This document shows positions 32,594-41,351 of a stretch of 64,000 nt of DNA, in pieces. The notes under the pieces are model-generated. The model saw only the letters and a program-made list of their open reading frames with translations, searched no databases and was not told the DNA's origin. The position numbers and the translations under genes were made by a program. This DNA is from Streptomyces sp. GESEQ-35 (GTDB lineage: Bacteria; Actinomycetota; Actinomycetes; Streptomycetales; Streptomycetaceae): contig NZ_JAFFSX010000022.1 of the NCBI RefSeq assembly GCF_017948485.1, forward strand, positions 62,001-126,000. The letters run 5' to 3'. Each line of letters begins with the position of its first letter. Within the stretch, counting starts at the first letter, position 1.

Positions 32594-33463
32594 ATGGGAA
32601 AGTCCAGGAACTCACGGCGCCGGGGTGCGGGCGATGCGCCTGTCGTCGAGGCCGTCGACGGTGGGCTGGCCGAGCTCATACCCGACCGGGACCGGGGGCG
32701 GGCCTGGACGTTGTTCATCGACGGGGCACCCCAGTCCCATGTGGACCTGGACGACCCCTTGCACCTCTCCTTCGAGTACCAGCGGCGGCTGGGTCACGTC
32801 GTCGACCTCGTCGCCCCGCCCGGCGGCCCCGTCCACGTCCTGCATCTCGGCGGCGGGGCGCTGACACTGGCGCGCTATGTCGCCGCCACCCGGCCCCGGT
32901 CCACCCAGCAGGTCGTCGAGCGGGACGCCACCCTGGTGGAACTGGTGCGCCGGCAGTTGCCGTTGGAGTCGGGGGCCCGGGTCCGGGTGCGGTCCGTGGA
33001 CGCGCGGGAGGGGCTCGCCAAGGTGCCCGACGGGTGGGCCGACCTGATCGTCGCCGATGTGTACAGCGGGGCCCGTACGCCCGCCCATCTGACCTCGACC
33101 GAGTTCCTCGACGAGGTGCGCAGGGCGCTGAAGCCGGGTGGGTGGTACGCCGCCAATCTCGCGGACGGGCCACCGCTGGCCCATCTGCGGGGGCAGGTCG
33201 CCACCGCCTCCGCCTGTTTCGCCGAGCTCGCGCTGATGGCCGACCCGACCGTGCTGCGGGGCAAGCGATTCGGCAACGCCGTCCTCGTCGCCTCCGACCA
33301 CCCGCTCCCGTTCCCCGAACTCACCCGCCGCGCCGCCTCCGACCCACACCCGGGCCGAGTCGAACACGGCAAACCACTGACCGACTTCACCGGGGGAGCG
33401 GCACCGGTCACAGACGCGGTAGCGGTGGCGTCACCCGCACCCCCACCGTCGGTCTTCCGCTGA
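32594..33463 (+). CDS. Spermidine synthase-like methyltransferase-fold protein
   Basis: A 289-aa protein with a spermidine-synthase-type Rossmann fold. The nucleotide-binding loop is VLHLGGGALTLARYVAATRP, the acidic motif II is QQVVERDATLVELVRR and the active-site-like stretch is WADLIVADVYSGARTPAHLT. Actinobacterial proteins of this kind are annotated as spermidine synthases, but the canonical aminopropyltransferase residues (DGGDG) are not all present, so the reaction is uncertain. Ends with a proline-rich tail. Followed by a copy of a genus-wide repeat. Confidence 0.78.
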   Translation: MGKSRNSRRRGAGDAPVVEAVDGGLAELIPDRDRGRAWTLFIDGAPQSHVDLDDPLHLSFEYQRRLGHVVDLVAPPGGPVHVLHLGGGALTLARYVAATRPRSTQQVVERDATLVELVRRQLPLESGARVRVRSVDAREGLAKVPDGWADLIVADVYSGARTPAHLTSTEFLDEVRRALKPGGWYAANLADGPPLAHLRGQVATASACFAELALMADPTVLRGKRFGNAVLVASDHPLPFPELTRRAASDPHPGRVEHGKPLTDFTGGAAPVTDAVAVASPAPPPSVFR

Positions 33464-33497
33464 ACGCGGGCGCTGCTGAACGCCGGCTCACCACCAC

Positions 33498-33546
33498 CCC
33501 CTAGGGGCGCGGGGAACTGCGCGACCAGCCCTCACCGGCCCGCACC
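33498..33546. repeat. Streptomyces intergenic repeat, copy 1
   Basis: Core GGGGCGCGGGGAACTGCGCG followed by ACCAGCCCTCACCGGCCCGC. Identical core, reverse-complemented, occurs at 55994-56040 and 62437-62485. Familiar as a high-copy intergenic element of Streptomyces with hairpin potential. Confidence 0.7.
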
Positions 33547-33570
33547 CAGCAAACTGCGCAACCTGCGGAG

Positions 33571-34110
33571 CTAATAGTTTTCGATCTCCACCCGAGGCGC
33601 GCTGTCGTGCCAGGTACAGAACACCGAAACCCGATCCGCCCCCTTCGCGAACTCCAGCCGGATCCACGTCTCCGTCTTCCACACCTGCATCGACCAGCCC
33701 GCGGCGGGCGACGCCGACACCAGCGTCGCGTAGGTCTCACTCAGGTCGAAGACCGCTCGCCCACCGTCGGTGTCGTAGCTCTTGACCCGGCCGGAGGCGG
33801 TAGGGGACGGGCTGGGGGCTTGCGTCGGCGCCGTCGAGGGCGTCGCACTCGGCTTCGGCGCCGACGGCGGCGTGCTCGACGGGCTGCCCGTCGGCTCGGC
33901 GCGTGCTGTCGAGGAGGCCAGCGGCTTCGACTCCTGCGTGGTTGAACCGCCGGAGGCAATGGGCAGGGCGCGCGGCGGGTCGTAGGCCGTTCCCGCCATC
34001 ACCGTGTGGACACCCCACCACGACAGCGTGACCGCCGCGCCCGTGGCGAGCGTCCACGCCAGTACGTGTATGAGACCTCTGCGCATCGCGGGCCATACTG
34101 CCTCACGCAT
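33571..34110 (-). CDS. Membrane-anchored hypothetical protein with Ser/Thr/Pro linker
   Basis: A 179-aa protein with one N-terminal membrane segment (HVLAWTLATGAAVTLSWWGV, about residues 14-33). A Ser/Thr/Pro/Ala-rich linker of ~60 residues follows, then a C-terminal extracytoplasmic domain (ASPAAGWSMQVWKTETWIRL; VSVFCTWHDSAPRVEIENY). ATG 34110 is used; ATG 34086 would trim eight residues. Divergent from the two-component system, with 86 bases between, so it may be a target or an accessory sensor of that system. Confidence 0.75.
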   Translation of the reverse strand: MREAVWPAMRRGLIHVLAWTLATGAAVTLSWWGVHTVMAGTAYDPPRALPIASGGSTTQESKPLASSTARAEPTGSPSSTPPSAPKPSATPSTAPTQAPSPSPTASGRVKSYDTDGGRAVFDLSETYATLVSASPAAGWSMQVWKTETWIRLEFAKGADRVSVFCTWHDSAPRVEIENY

Positions 34111-34196
34111 CCCACCGGTGTCGCCCGGATGCACACCGCGAGGAGTTGTCCACAGGCGCCGGACCGGTGTCCATCGCATGGCGTACGGTGCGGCGC

Positions 34197-34895
34197 ATGG
34201 CAAGTGTGCTCGTGGTCGAGGACGACCAGTTCGTACGCTCGGCCCTCATCCGGCATCTGACCGATGCCGCGCACACCGTGCGCAGCGTCGGCACCGCGCT
34301 TGAGGCGCTGCGCGAGGTCGCCCATTTCCGTTTCGACGTGGTCATCCTCGACCTCGGTCTGCCCGATCTGGACGGGTCAGAGGCGCTGAAGATGCTGCGC
34401 GGCATCACCGATGTCCCCGTGATCATCGCCACCGCGCGGGACGACGAGACGGAGATCGTCCGCCTGCTGAACGCGGGCGCGGACGACTACCTGACCAAGC
34501 CGTTCTCGGTCGACCACCTCTCCGCCCGGATGGCCGCGGTGCTACGGCGGTCCCGTGCGACGGCGGGGGAGGCGCCCCCGTCCACCGTCATCCGCGTCGG
34601 CGGGCTGACCGTGGATCCGCTGCGCCGACAGGCCGAGCTGGACGGCGTACGCCTCGACCTGACCCGGCGCGAGTTCGACCTGCTCGCCTTCCTGGCCGGG
34701 CGGCCCGGTGTCGTCGTGGCGCGCAAGGAGCTGCTCGCCGAGGTGTGGCAGCAGTCGTACGGCGACGACCAGACCATCGACGTCCATCTGTCGTGGCTGC
34801 GCCGGAAGCTGGGGGAGACGGCGGCGCGACCGCGCTATCTGCACACCCTGCGCGGGGTCGGCGTGAAGCTGGAGCCACCGGGGGTGGAGCCATGA
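34197..34895 (+). CDS. OmpR/PhoB-family response regulator
   Basis: A 232-aa response regulator. The receiver domain (residues 1-118) has the acidic pair ED-D (VVEDDQF), the phospho-acceptor Asp in VVILDLGLPDLDG, Thr in IIATARDDE and Lys in YLTKPFS. The DNA-binding winged helix occupies ~135-228 (LTRREFDLLAFLAGRPGVVV; DVHLSWLRRKLGE). Its stop overlaps the sensor-kinase start (ATGA). The orthologous position in S. coelicolor also holds a two-component pair, from memory. Targets unknown; the neighbouring chitinase or membrane protein are candidates. Confidence 0.92.
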   Translation: MASVLVVEDDQFVRSALIRHLTDAAHTVRSVGTALEALREVAHFRFDVVILDLGLPDLDGSEALKMLRGITDVPVIIATARDDETEIVRLLNAGADDYLTKPFSVDHLSARMAAVLRRSRATAGEAPPSTVIRVGGLTVDPLRRQAELDGVRLDLTRREFDLLAFLAGRPGVVVARKELLAEVWQQSYGDDQTIDVHLSWLRRKLGETAARPRYLHTLRGVGVKLEPPGVEP

Positions 34896-36268
34896 GGTGG
34901 GCACTGGTCAAGGTCTCGCTGGCGGTCACCGCCATGGTCGTGGTCGCCTTCGCGGTGCCGCTCGGCCTCGTCATCAAGGAGATGGCCCGCGACCGCGCGT
35001 TCTCCAACGCCGAGCGGGAGGCCGCGGCCGTCGCCCCGGCCCTGTCCATCACCACCGACCGCGACCAGCTGGAGCGCGTCGTCGCCTCCGCCGGCTCGGA
35101 CTCCGGGATGGCCGTGCACATACCGGCCGCCGACGGCGCCACCGCCGTCGACCTGGGCAAGCAGCGCGCCGCCGACGAGGACATCGCGACCGTGCGGAAG
35201 GTGGGCCGCGCCTCCACCACGGAGGTGCCCGGCGGCTCCACGCTGCTCCAGCCGGTCGCGCTCAGCTCCGGCGAGATCGCCGTCGTGGAGGTGTACGTCC
35301 CCGAGTCCGAGGTCACCAACGGCGTCGACACGGCGTGGGCCGTGCTCGCCGCGGTCGGTGTCGCGCTCGTCGTCGGCTCGGTCGCGGTCGCCGACCGGCT
35401 GGGGGTCCGGATGGTGCAGCCCGCGCAGCGTCTGGTCGAGGGTGCGCATGAACTGGGGGAGGGGAAGCTGGGCGCCCGGGTGCCGGAGGAGGGACCGACC
35501 GAACTGCGGCTGGCGGCGGTCGCGTTCAACTCCATGGCCGATCAGGTCGTACAACTGCTCGCGAACGAGCGGGAGTTGGCGGCCGATCTGTCCCACCGGC
35601 TGCGGACGCCGCTCACCGTGCTCCGGCTCAACGCCGCCTCGCTCGGGGACGGGCCGGCCGCCGAGCAGACCCGTGCCGCCGTCGCGCAGCTGGAACGGGA
35701 GGTCGACACGATCATCCAGACGGCGCGGGAGGCCAAGCCGCAGACCGCGGCGCCGGGTGCCGGTGGCGGGTGCGACGCGGCCGAGGTGGTGCGGGAGCGG
35801 ATGGGGTTCTGGTCTGCGCTCGCCGAGGACGAGGGGCGCAAGGTGCGGGTGGCCGGGGTCGACCGGCCGGTGCGGATACCCGTGGCCCGGGCGGATCTGG
35901 CGGCCGCGCTGGACGCCTTGCTGGGCAACGTCTTCCGGCACACTCCCGAGGGCACGGCCTTCGCGGTCGATGTGCACAACGGCGAGGACGCGGTGATCGT
36001 GCTGGTCTCCGACGCGGGTCCCGGCATTCTCGACCCCGAGGCGGCGATGGCCCGCGGGCGCGGGTCGGGGAGCGCCGGCTCGACCGGCCTCGGACTCGAC
36101 ATCGTGCGGCGCCTCGCGGAGTCGACGGGCGGCGACGTACGGATCGGTTCCTCGGTGCTGGGCGGCACGGAGGTGCGGATCTGGGTCCAGCTGGACGGGC
36201 GGGCGCCGGAGCGGAGGGGGCACCGGGGGACGGTACGTCGGCGCAGGCGCTCGGCTTCCGTGAAGTGA
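34892..36268 (+). CDS. Sensor histidine kinase
   Basis: A 458-aa membrane kinase. Transmembrane helix 1 is at ~5-28, an extracytoplasmic sensor region of ~120 residues follows, and helix 2 (WAVLAAVGVALVVGSVAVAD) leads into a HAMP segment (PAQRLVEGAHELGEGKLGAR). The H-box is LSHRLRTPLTVLRLNA, with His in the dimerisation domain. The ATPase domain has ALDALLGNVFRHTPEGTAF, DAGPGI and GSTGLGLDIVRRLAE. Coupled to the response regulator by an ATGA overlap. The signal cannot be read from the sequence. Confidence 0.92.
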   Translation: MRWALVKVSLAVTAMVVVAFAVPLGLVIKEMARDRAFSNAEREAAAVAPALSITTDRDQLERVVASAGSDSGMAVHIPAADGATAVDLGKQRAADEDIATVRKVGRASTTEVPGGSTLLQPVALSSGEIAVVEVYVPESEVTNGVDTAWAVLAAVGVALVVGSVAVADRLGVRMVQPAQRLVEGAHELGEGKLGARVPEEGPTELRLAAVAFNSMADQVVQLLANERELAADLSHRLRTPLTVLRLNAASLGDGPAAEQTRAAVAQLEREVDTIIQTAREAKPQTAAPGAGGGCDAAEVVRERMGFWSALAEDEGRKVRVAGVDRPVRIPVARADLAAALDALLGNVFRHTPEGTAFAVDVHNGEDAVIVLVSDAGPGILDPEAAMARGRGSGSAGSTGLGLDIVRRLAESTGGDVRIGSSVLGGTEVRIWVQLDGRAPERRGHRGTVRRRRRSASVK

Positions 36269-36306
36269 ACGCCCTTCCCCCGCCTTTCGTTGTAGTTGCA
36301 AGGGGG

Positions 36307-36322
36307 ATTGGTCTCGACCTTT
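36307..36322. promoter_or_regulatory. DasR-like site (dre) upstream of chitinase
   Basis: ATTGGTCTCGACCTTT compares with the dre consensus A(C/G)TGGTCTAGACCA(G/C)T, 12 of 16 positions including both TGGTCT/GACC halves. It lies 134 bp upstream of a chitin-active enzyme gene, the classic DasR target class. Confidence 0.5.
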
Positions 36323-36455
36323 AACCGCCCCCGATCCCATCCTTAAGCCCGCCCTAAGATCCCCAACCCCCGCCCGGATCAGGCGCTTTGCCCGATTCCG
36401 GATCGCTAGCGTGCTGCCGCACCCCACCCCCGTGAACAGCGAAGGCAGGCACGCG

Positions 36456-37913
36456 ATGGCGCACCGGCGCAAGGTCAGCAGCAGGAACAAGGTGATAGGC
36501 GGCCTGGTCGCTGCGGCCGTGGTCGGCGGCGGCGCGATCCTGTTCACCGGGACCGCGCAGGCGGCAGGCGTCGGCGCCGCGTACACCAGGACCAGTGACT
36601 GGTCGACGGGTTACACCGGGCAGTACGTCGTCACGAACAACAGCGGTGAGCGGGACGCCGACTGGACGCTGGAGTTCGATCTGCCCTCCGGCAGCAGACT
36701 CGGCTCGTTGTGGAACGCCGAGTCGAGCGTCAGCGGCTCGCACGTCACCGTGAAGCCGGCGTCCTGGGACAAGGACGGCCTGGCGGCCGGCGAGTCGGTC
36801 ACCGTCGGCTTCGTGGTGAACGGCACCGGCGCCCCGGCCGGCTGTCTCATCGGCGACCAGAAGTGCTCCGCGGACGAGGGCGCCACGCCGGAGCCGAGCG
36901 GCCGCCCGACCGAGACCTCGACCCCGACGGCGACCCCGACGCCCACCGCCACGCCGTCCGAGACCGAGACCGCGACCCCGACCGCCACCCCCTCCGAGAG
37001 CTCCGGCAACGGCACCACCGCCGCCGCCGGTTTCGCCCCGTACGTCGACACCTCCCTCTACCCGGCCTTCGACCTGGTCGGCGCCGCCGCGGCCACCGGC
37101 GTGAAGAACTACAACCTCGCCTTCATCACCGACGGTGGCAGCTGCACGCCCAAGTGGGGCGGCGTGAGCGACCTGGCGAGTGACGCGGTGGCCGCGCAGA
37201 TCGGCGACCTGCGGGCCAAGGGCGGCGACGTCCGGGTCTCCTTCGGCGGCGCGGCCGGCTCCGAGCTGGCCACGACCTGCTCGTCGGCCGACGCGCTGGC
37301 GACGGCGTACACCAAGGTCGTGGACGCCTACAAGCTCACCAAGGTCGACTTCGACGTCGAGGGCGGCGCGCTGCCGGACACGGCGGCGAACACCCGCCGC
37401 GCCCAGGCCATCGCCAAGCTTCAGCAGGCGCACCCTGGCCTGGACGTCTCTTTCACCCTCCCGGTCATGCCCGAGGGCCTGACCCAGGCCGGCGTGGACC
37501 TGCTGTCCGACGCCAAGAAGAACGGCGTCAGCATCGGCACCGTCAACATCATGGCGATGGACTACGGCCCGGCGTACAGCGGCGACATGGGCACCTACGC
37601 CGAGCAGGCCGCCACCGCCACCCAGGCCCAGGTCAAGAGCGTCCTCGGGCTCTCCGACAGCGCGGCCTGGAAGACGGTCGCCGTCACCCCGATGATCGGC
37701 GTCAACGACGTCGTGACCGAGATCTTCAAGGTCGACGACGCCACCCAGCTGGTGAACTTCGCGAAGTCCAAGGGCCTCGGCTGGCTGTCGATGTGGTCCG
37801 CGACCCGTGACAAGCAGTGCCCGGGCGGCACCAAGCCGTCCGCCGACGCGACATGCAGCTCGATCCTCCAGGACGAGCACGCGTTCTCGAAGGCGTTCGC
37901 CGCCTTCCAGTAG
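36456..37913 (+). CDS. Secreted GH18 chitinase with CBM2 domain
   Basis: A 485-aa exported enzyme that cleaves chitin (beta-1,4-GlcNAc). Signal peptide ~1-35 (GGLVAAAVVGGGAILFTGTA, ending near AQA). A CBM2 polysaccharide-binding domain lies at ~38-135 (GQYVVTNNSGERDADWTLEF), then a Thr/Pro/Glu-rich linker (~140-180), then a GH18 barrel (~190-485). The catalytic Glu is in KVDFDVEGG (DxDxE), and INIMAMDYGP-type and LGWLSMWSATRD segments close the barrel. AAGGCAGG SD. A DasR-like operator lies upstream and a strong terminator follows. Confidence 0.9.
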   Translation: MAHRRKVSSRNKVIGGLVAAAVVGGGAILFTGTAQAAGVGAAYTRTSDWSTGYTGQYVVTNNSGERDADWTLEFDLPSGSRLGSLWNAESSVSGSHVTVKPASWDKDGLAAGESVTVGFVVNGTGAPAGCLIGDQKCSADEGATPEPSGRPTETSTPTATPTPTATPSETETATPTATPSESSGNGTTAAAGFAPYVDTSLYPAFDLVGAAAATGVKNYNLAFITDGGSCTPKWGGVSDLASDAVAAQIGDLRAKGGDVRVSFGGAAGSELATTCSSADALATAYTKVVDAYKLTKVDFDVEGGALPDTAANTRRAQAIAKLQQAHPGLDVSFTLPVMPEGLTQAGVDLLSDAKKNGVSIGTVNIMAMDYGPAYSGDMGTYAEQAATATQAQVKSVLGLSDSAAWKTVAVTPMIGVNDVVTEIFKVDDATQLVNFAKSKGLGWLSMWSATRDKQCPGGTKPSADATCSSILQDEHAFSKAFAAFQ

Positions 37914-37931
37914 GTCAGGCCACCCCCCACA

Positions 37932-37965
37932 GGGGCGCGCAGCCGCACCGGCGGCTGTGCGCCCC
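37932..37965 (+). terminator. Terminator of the chitinase gene
   Basis: 15-bp stem GGGGCGCGCAGCCGC / GCGGCTGTGCGCCCC (one G-U pair), ACCG loop, followed by CCTTTG. Begins 19 bases after the stop. Confidence 0.8.
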
Positions 37966-38030
37966 CTTTGCGTCTCCCGACAGGTGCCCGGTGATGTCGA
38001 TTACGTTTCGACAACTGGGGCGGCAAACCC

Positions 38031-38060
38031 TTGACGCATGGCAGGACATACGGCTGTTAT
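38031..38060 (+). promoter_or_regulatory. Candidate promoter of the galactoside operon
   Basis: TTGACG as -35 and TGTTAT as -10 with an 18-base spacer, about 100 bp before the binding-protein start. No CebR-type box (TGGGAGCGCTCCCA) is present here, so control differs from the cellobiose locus. Confidence 0.35.
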
Positions 38061-38156
38061 TACGCCACCCATGTTCGGTCACGTTGATTTCTGAGTGATT
38101 ACGGCGGAACTCGATGCGGCTCGCTCATGGCCGAACCCTCACCCCTGGAGCCGTTC

Positions 38157-39470
38157 ATGCATGATCTCTCCCCCTCGGGTCTCGCCCTCCCCGCGCCCAG
38201 CCGGCGCACCCTGCTGCGCGGCATAGGCGGCGCGGCCGTGCTCGGTGCCGGCATACCCCTGCTCAGCGCCTGCGGCGGCAGCGGCACGGCCGCCGACCCG
38301 AAGACGGTCACGCTGGGCTCGAAGGCGTCGGACGCGGTGCCGAAGAAGGCGTTCGCCGACATCTACGCGGCGTACAAGAAGAAGTCCGGCATCACGGTCG
38401 ACGTGAACACCAAGGACTCCAACACCTTCCAGGAGCAGATCAACTCCTACCTCCAGGGCACGCCGGACGACGTGTTCACTTGGTTCGCCGGCTACCGGAT
38501 GCAGTTCTTCGCGGCCAAGGGCCTTGCCACCCCGATCGACGACGTGTGGCAGACCATCGGGGGCAACTTCCCCGCGGCGATGCAGAAGCTCAGCAAGGGT
38601 GAGGACGGCAAGTACTACTTCGTGCCGCTGTACACGTACCCCTGGGCGATCTTCTACCGGAAGAGCGTCTTCAAGCAGTACGGCTACGAAGTCCCCACCA
38701 CCTGGGACGACTTCGTCGCGCTGTGCAAGCAGATGCAGAAGGACAAGCTGGTCCCGATCGCCTTCGGCGACAAGGACGCCTGGCCCGCGCTCGGCACCTT
38801 CGACCAGATCAACTTCCGTCAGAACGGCTATGACTTCCACGTCGACCTGATGGGCGGCAAGGCGTCCTGGACCGACGCCAAGGTGCGCAAGGTCTTCGAC
38901 CTGTGGGCCGAGATCCTCCCCTACCACCAGGAGGGTGCCGTCGGCCGTACCTGGCAGGACGCCGCGCAGACCCTGGTGTCGAAGAAGGCGGGCATGTACC
39001 TGCTGGGCACCTTCGTGGCGCAGCAGTTCACCAACGCGGCCGACCTGGAAGACCTCGACTTCTTCGCCTTCCCGGAGATCGACCCGGCGTACGGGCAGGA
39101 CACCGTCGAGGCGCCGACCGACGGCTTCATGATGAGCAAGAGCCCGAAGAACAAGACCGAGGCGGTCAAGCTCCTGGAGTACCTGGGCACTCCGGACGCC
39201 GAGACCATCTACCTCAAGTCCGACCCGAGCGCGGTCCACGCCTCCACCAAGGCCGACACCTCGTCGTACACCCCCCTTCAGAAGAAGGCGTACGACATGA
39301 TCTCCGGCGCCAAGAGCCTCACCCAGTTCATGGACCGCGACAGCCGTCCGGACTTCACCTCCACGGTGATGCAGCCGTCGCTGCAGAAGTTCATCCGCGA
39401 CCCCAAGGGCGTCGACAGTCTGCTGTCCTCGATCGAGCGCCAGAAGAAGACGATCTTCGCCTCCTCATGA
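38157..39470 (+). CDS. Sugar ABC transporter solute-binding lipoprotein
   Basis: A 437-aa family-1 (carbohydrate) solute-binding protein, first gene of a five-gene operon. The N-terminus has a twin-arginine motif (PSRRTLLRGIGG) and a lipobox (LLSAC), so it is probably a Tat-exported lipoprotein. Sugar-binding-type motifs: FTWFAGYRMQFFAAKG, YYFVPLYTYPWAIFYRK and TDGFMMSKSPKNKTEAVKLL. ATG with GGAG six bases upstream; another in-frame ATG lies 10 codons earlier. The downstream GH36 and GH42 enzymes suggest an oligosaccharide containing alpha- and/or beta-galactose as ligand (inference). Confidence 0.88.
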   Translation: MHDLSPSGLALPAPSRRTLLRGIGGAAVLGAGIPLLSACGGSGTAADPKTVTLGSKASDAVPKKAFADIYAAYKKKSGITVDVNTKDSNTFQEQINSYLQGTPDDVFTWFAGYRMQFFAAKGLATPIDDVWQTIGGNFPAAMQKLSKGEDGKYYFVPLYTYPWAIFYRKSVFKQYGYEVPTTWDDFVALCKQMQKDKLVPIAFGDKDAWPALGTFDQINFRQNGYDFHVDLMGGKASWTDAKVRKVFDLWAEILPYHQEGAVGRTWQDAAQTLVSKKAGMYLLGTFVAQQFTNAADLEDLDFFAFPEIDPAYGQDTVEAPTDGFMMSKSPKNKTEAVKLLEYLGTPDAETIYLKSDPSAVHASTKADTSSYTPLQKKAYDMISGAKSLTQFMDRDSRPDFTSTVMQPSLQKFIRDPKGVDSLLSSIERQKKTIFASS

Positions 39471-40444
39471 CAACCGAAACCACCAAGGAGATCCCGGAGG
39501 CGGCCGCCGTGCCGCCTCCGGGCGTTGCCCCCGCACCCAAGGCCCACCGCGGCCACCGCCGTCTGCTCACCCGCCGTGACCGGATCACCCTCGGTTTCAT
39601 GGCGGGTCTGCCGACGATCCTGCACATCGCCCTCGTCTGGGTCACCGCCCTCGCCTCGATCGCGCTGGCCTTCACCACCTGGGACGGCATCGGCTTCGAC
39701 ACGATCCAGTGGGTCGGGCTCCAGAACTTCAAGGAACTGTTCGAGCAGAACCCGCAGTTCTGGCCCGCCGTCCAGCACAACGTCATCTGGTTCGTGGTGC
39801 TGATCGCGATCCCGACCCCGCTCGGCCTGTTCCTGGCGGTGCAGCTGGACAAGAAGATCCGGTTCAGCAGGGTGTACCAGACGGCGTTCTTCCTGCCCGT
39901 CGTCATGTCGATGGCCGTCATCGGCTTCGTCTGGCAGCTCATCTACAACCCCGACACCGGACTGATCAACAGCATCATCGGGGCCAACGAGCCGGGCAAG
40001 TACATCGACTGGATCGGCGACCCGGACCTCAACCTCTGGGCCATCCTCATCGCCGCGTCCTGGCGCCACACCGGCTACATGATGATCCTCTACCTGGCCG
40101 GCCTGAAGGGCGTCGACCCGTCGCTGCGGGAGGCGTCCGCGCTCGACGGCGCCAACGAGTGGCAGACGTTCAAGAACGTCATCTTCCCGACGCTGCGCCC
40201 CACCAACACCGTCGTCCTGGTCGTCACCATCATCGAGGCCCTGCGCGCCTTCGACCTGGTCTTCGTCTTCAACAAGGGCGCCGAGGGCACCGAGTTGCTC
40301 TCGATCCTGGTCACCAACAACATCATCGGCGAGTCCAGCCGCATCGGTTACGGCTCCGCGATCGCGGTCGTCCTGCTGCTGATCTCGCTCGTCGTGATCA
40401 TTCCGTACCTGGTGGCCACCTTCCGGAAGGAGCGGCGCGCATGA
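39467..40444 (+). CDS. Sugar ABC transporter permease (MalF type)
   Basis: A 325-aa permease with a cytoplasmic basic N-terminus and six membrane segments (TILHIALVWVTALASIALAF; NVIWFVVLIAIPTPLGLFLA). The EAA coupling loop is LREASALDGANEWQTFKNVI (~residues 220-240). Start overlaps the binding-protein stop (ATGA). Works with the next gene as the channel. No ATPase is encoded here, as usual for Streptomyces sugar importers that share the MsiK ATPase. Confidence 0.9.
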   Translation: MTTETTKEIPEAAAVPPPGVAPAPKAHRGHRRLLTRRDRITLGFMAGLPTILHIALVWVTALASIALAFTTWDGIGFDTIQWVGLQNFKELFEQNPQFWPAVQHNVIWFVVLIAIPTPLGLFLAVQLDKKIRFSRVYQTAFFLPVVMSMAVIGFVWQLIYNPDTGLINSIIGANEPGKYIDWIGDPDLNLWAILIAASWRHTGYMMILYLAGLKGVDPSLREASALDGANEWQTFKNVIFPTLRPTNTVVLVVTIIEALRAFDLVFVFNKGAEGTELLSILVTNNIIGESSRIGYGSAIAVVLLLISLVVIIPYLVATFRKERRA

Positions 40445-41325
40445 GCACCACCGTCGTGACCAAGTCCCGTACGCCCGTCCGCCCCGCCCGGATCCTGCTG
40501 CACCTCTTCCTCGCGGGCGCCTCACTGGCCTGGCTCGGGCCGCTGCTCTGGGCGCTGTACTCGGCCATGCGGCCGTACGCGGAGACGAGTGAGAAGGGAT
40601 ATGTGTCCTGGCCGGACACGTTGAACTTCGACAACTTCACCAACGCGTTCACGCAGTCGGACATGGGCCACTACTTCGTCAACACGTTGATCATCGCCGT
40701 GCCGGCGGTGCTGTTGACGCTGTTCCTGTCCTCGATGGTCGCCTTCTACGTCAGCCGCTTCGACTTCCGCCTCAACATCGCGCTGCTGCTCGTCTTCACG
40801 GCGGGCAACCTGCTCCCGCAGCAGGTCATCATCACCCCGCTGTACCGGATGTACCTGCTGATCGACCTGCCCGGCATCACCATGTCCGGCAAGCTGTACG
40901 ACTCCGCGCTCGGCCTGGTCCTCATCCATGTCGCGTTCCAGTCCGGCTTCTGCGCCTTCGTGCTGAGCAACTACATGCGCTCGCTGCCGCACGAGCTCAC
41001 CGAGGCCGCGCTGGTGGACGGCGCCTCGGTGTGGCGCCAGTACTGGCAGATCGTGCTGCCGCTGTGCCGCCCGGCGATGGCCGCCCTGGCCACGTTGTTG
41101 TCCATCTGGATCTACAACGACTTCTTCTGGGCCCTCGTCCTGATCTCGACCGGCGAGAACATGCCGATCACCTCGGCGCTCAACAACCTCACCGGGGCGT
41201 ACTTCACCGACCCCAACCTGGTCGCCGCCGGCGCCCTGCTCACCGCGATCCCCACGCTGATCGTGTACTTCGTGCTCCAGCGCCAGTTCGTCAGCGGCCT
41301 GACCCTGGGCGCCAACAAGGGCTGA
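40441..41325 (+). CDS. Sugar ABC transporter permease (MalG type)
   Basis: A 294-aa permease, six membrane segments (ILLHLFLAGASLAWLGPLLW; TLIIAVPAVLLTLFLSSMVA; LALLLVF-type helix after FDFRLN). The EAA loop is LTEAALVDGASVWRQYWQIV. Its ATG overlaps the upstream stop (ATGA). Partner of the preceding permease. Confidence 0.9.
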   Translation: MSTTVVTKSRTPVRPARILLHLFLAGASLAWLGPLLWALYSAMRPYAETSEKGYVSWPDTLNFDNFTNAFTQSDMGHYFVNTLIIAVPAVLLTLFLSSMVAFYVSRFDFRLNIALLLVFTAGNLLPQQVIITPLYRMYLLIDLPGITMSGKLYDSALGLVLIHVAFQSGFCAFVLSNYMRSLPHELTEAALVDGASVWRQYWQIVLPLCRPAMAALATLLSIWIYNDFFWALVLISTGENMPITSALNNLTGAYFTDPNLVAAGALLTAIPTLIVYFVLQRQFVSGLTLGANKG

Positions 41326-41351
41326 CCCCCCTTTCCCCGAAAGAGAACCCC

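Noticed and set aside
37980..38156. A CebR operator in front of the galactoside operon
   Set aside because: No TGGGAGCGCTCCCA-like palindrome occurs there; the only two such boxes are at cebE and bglC.
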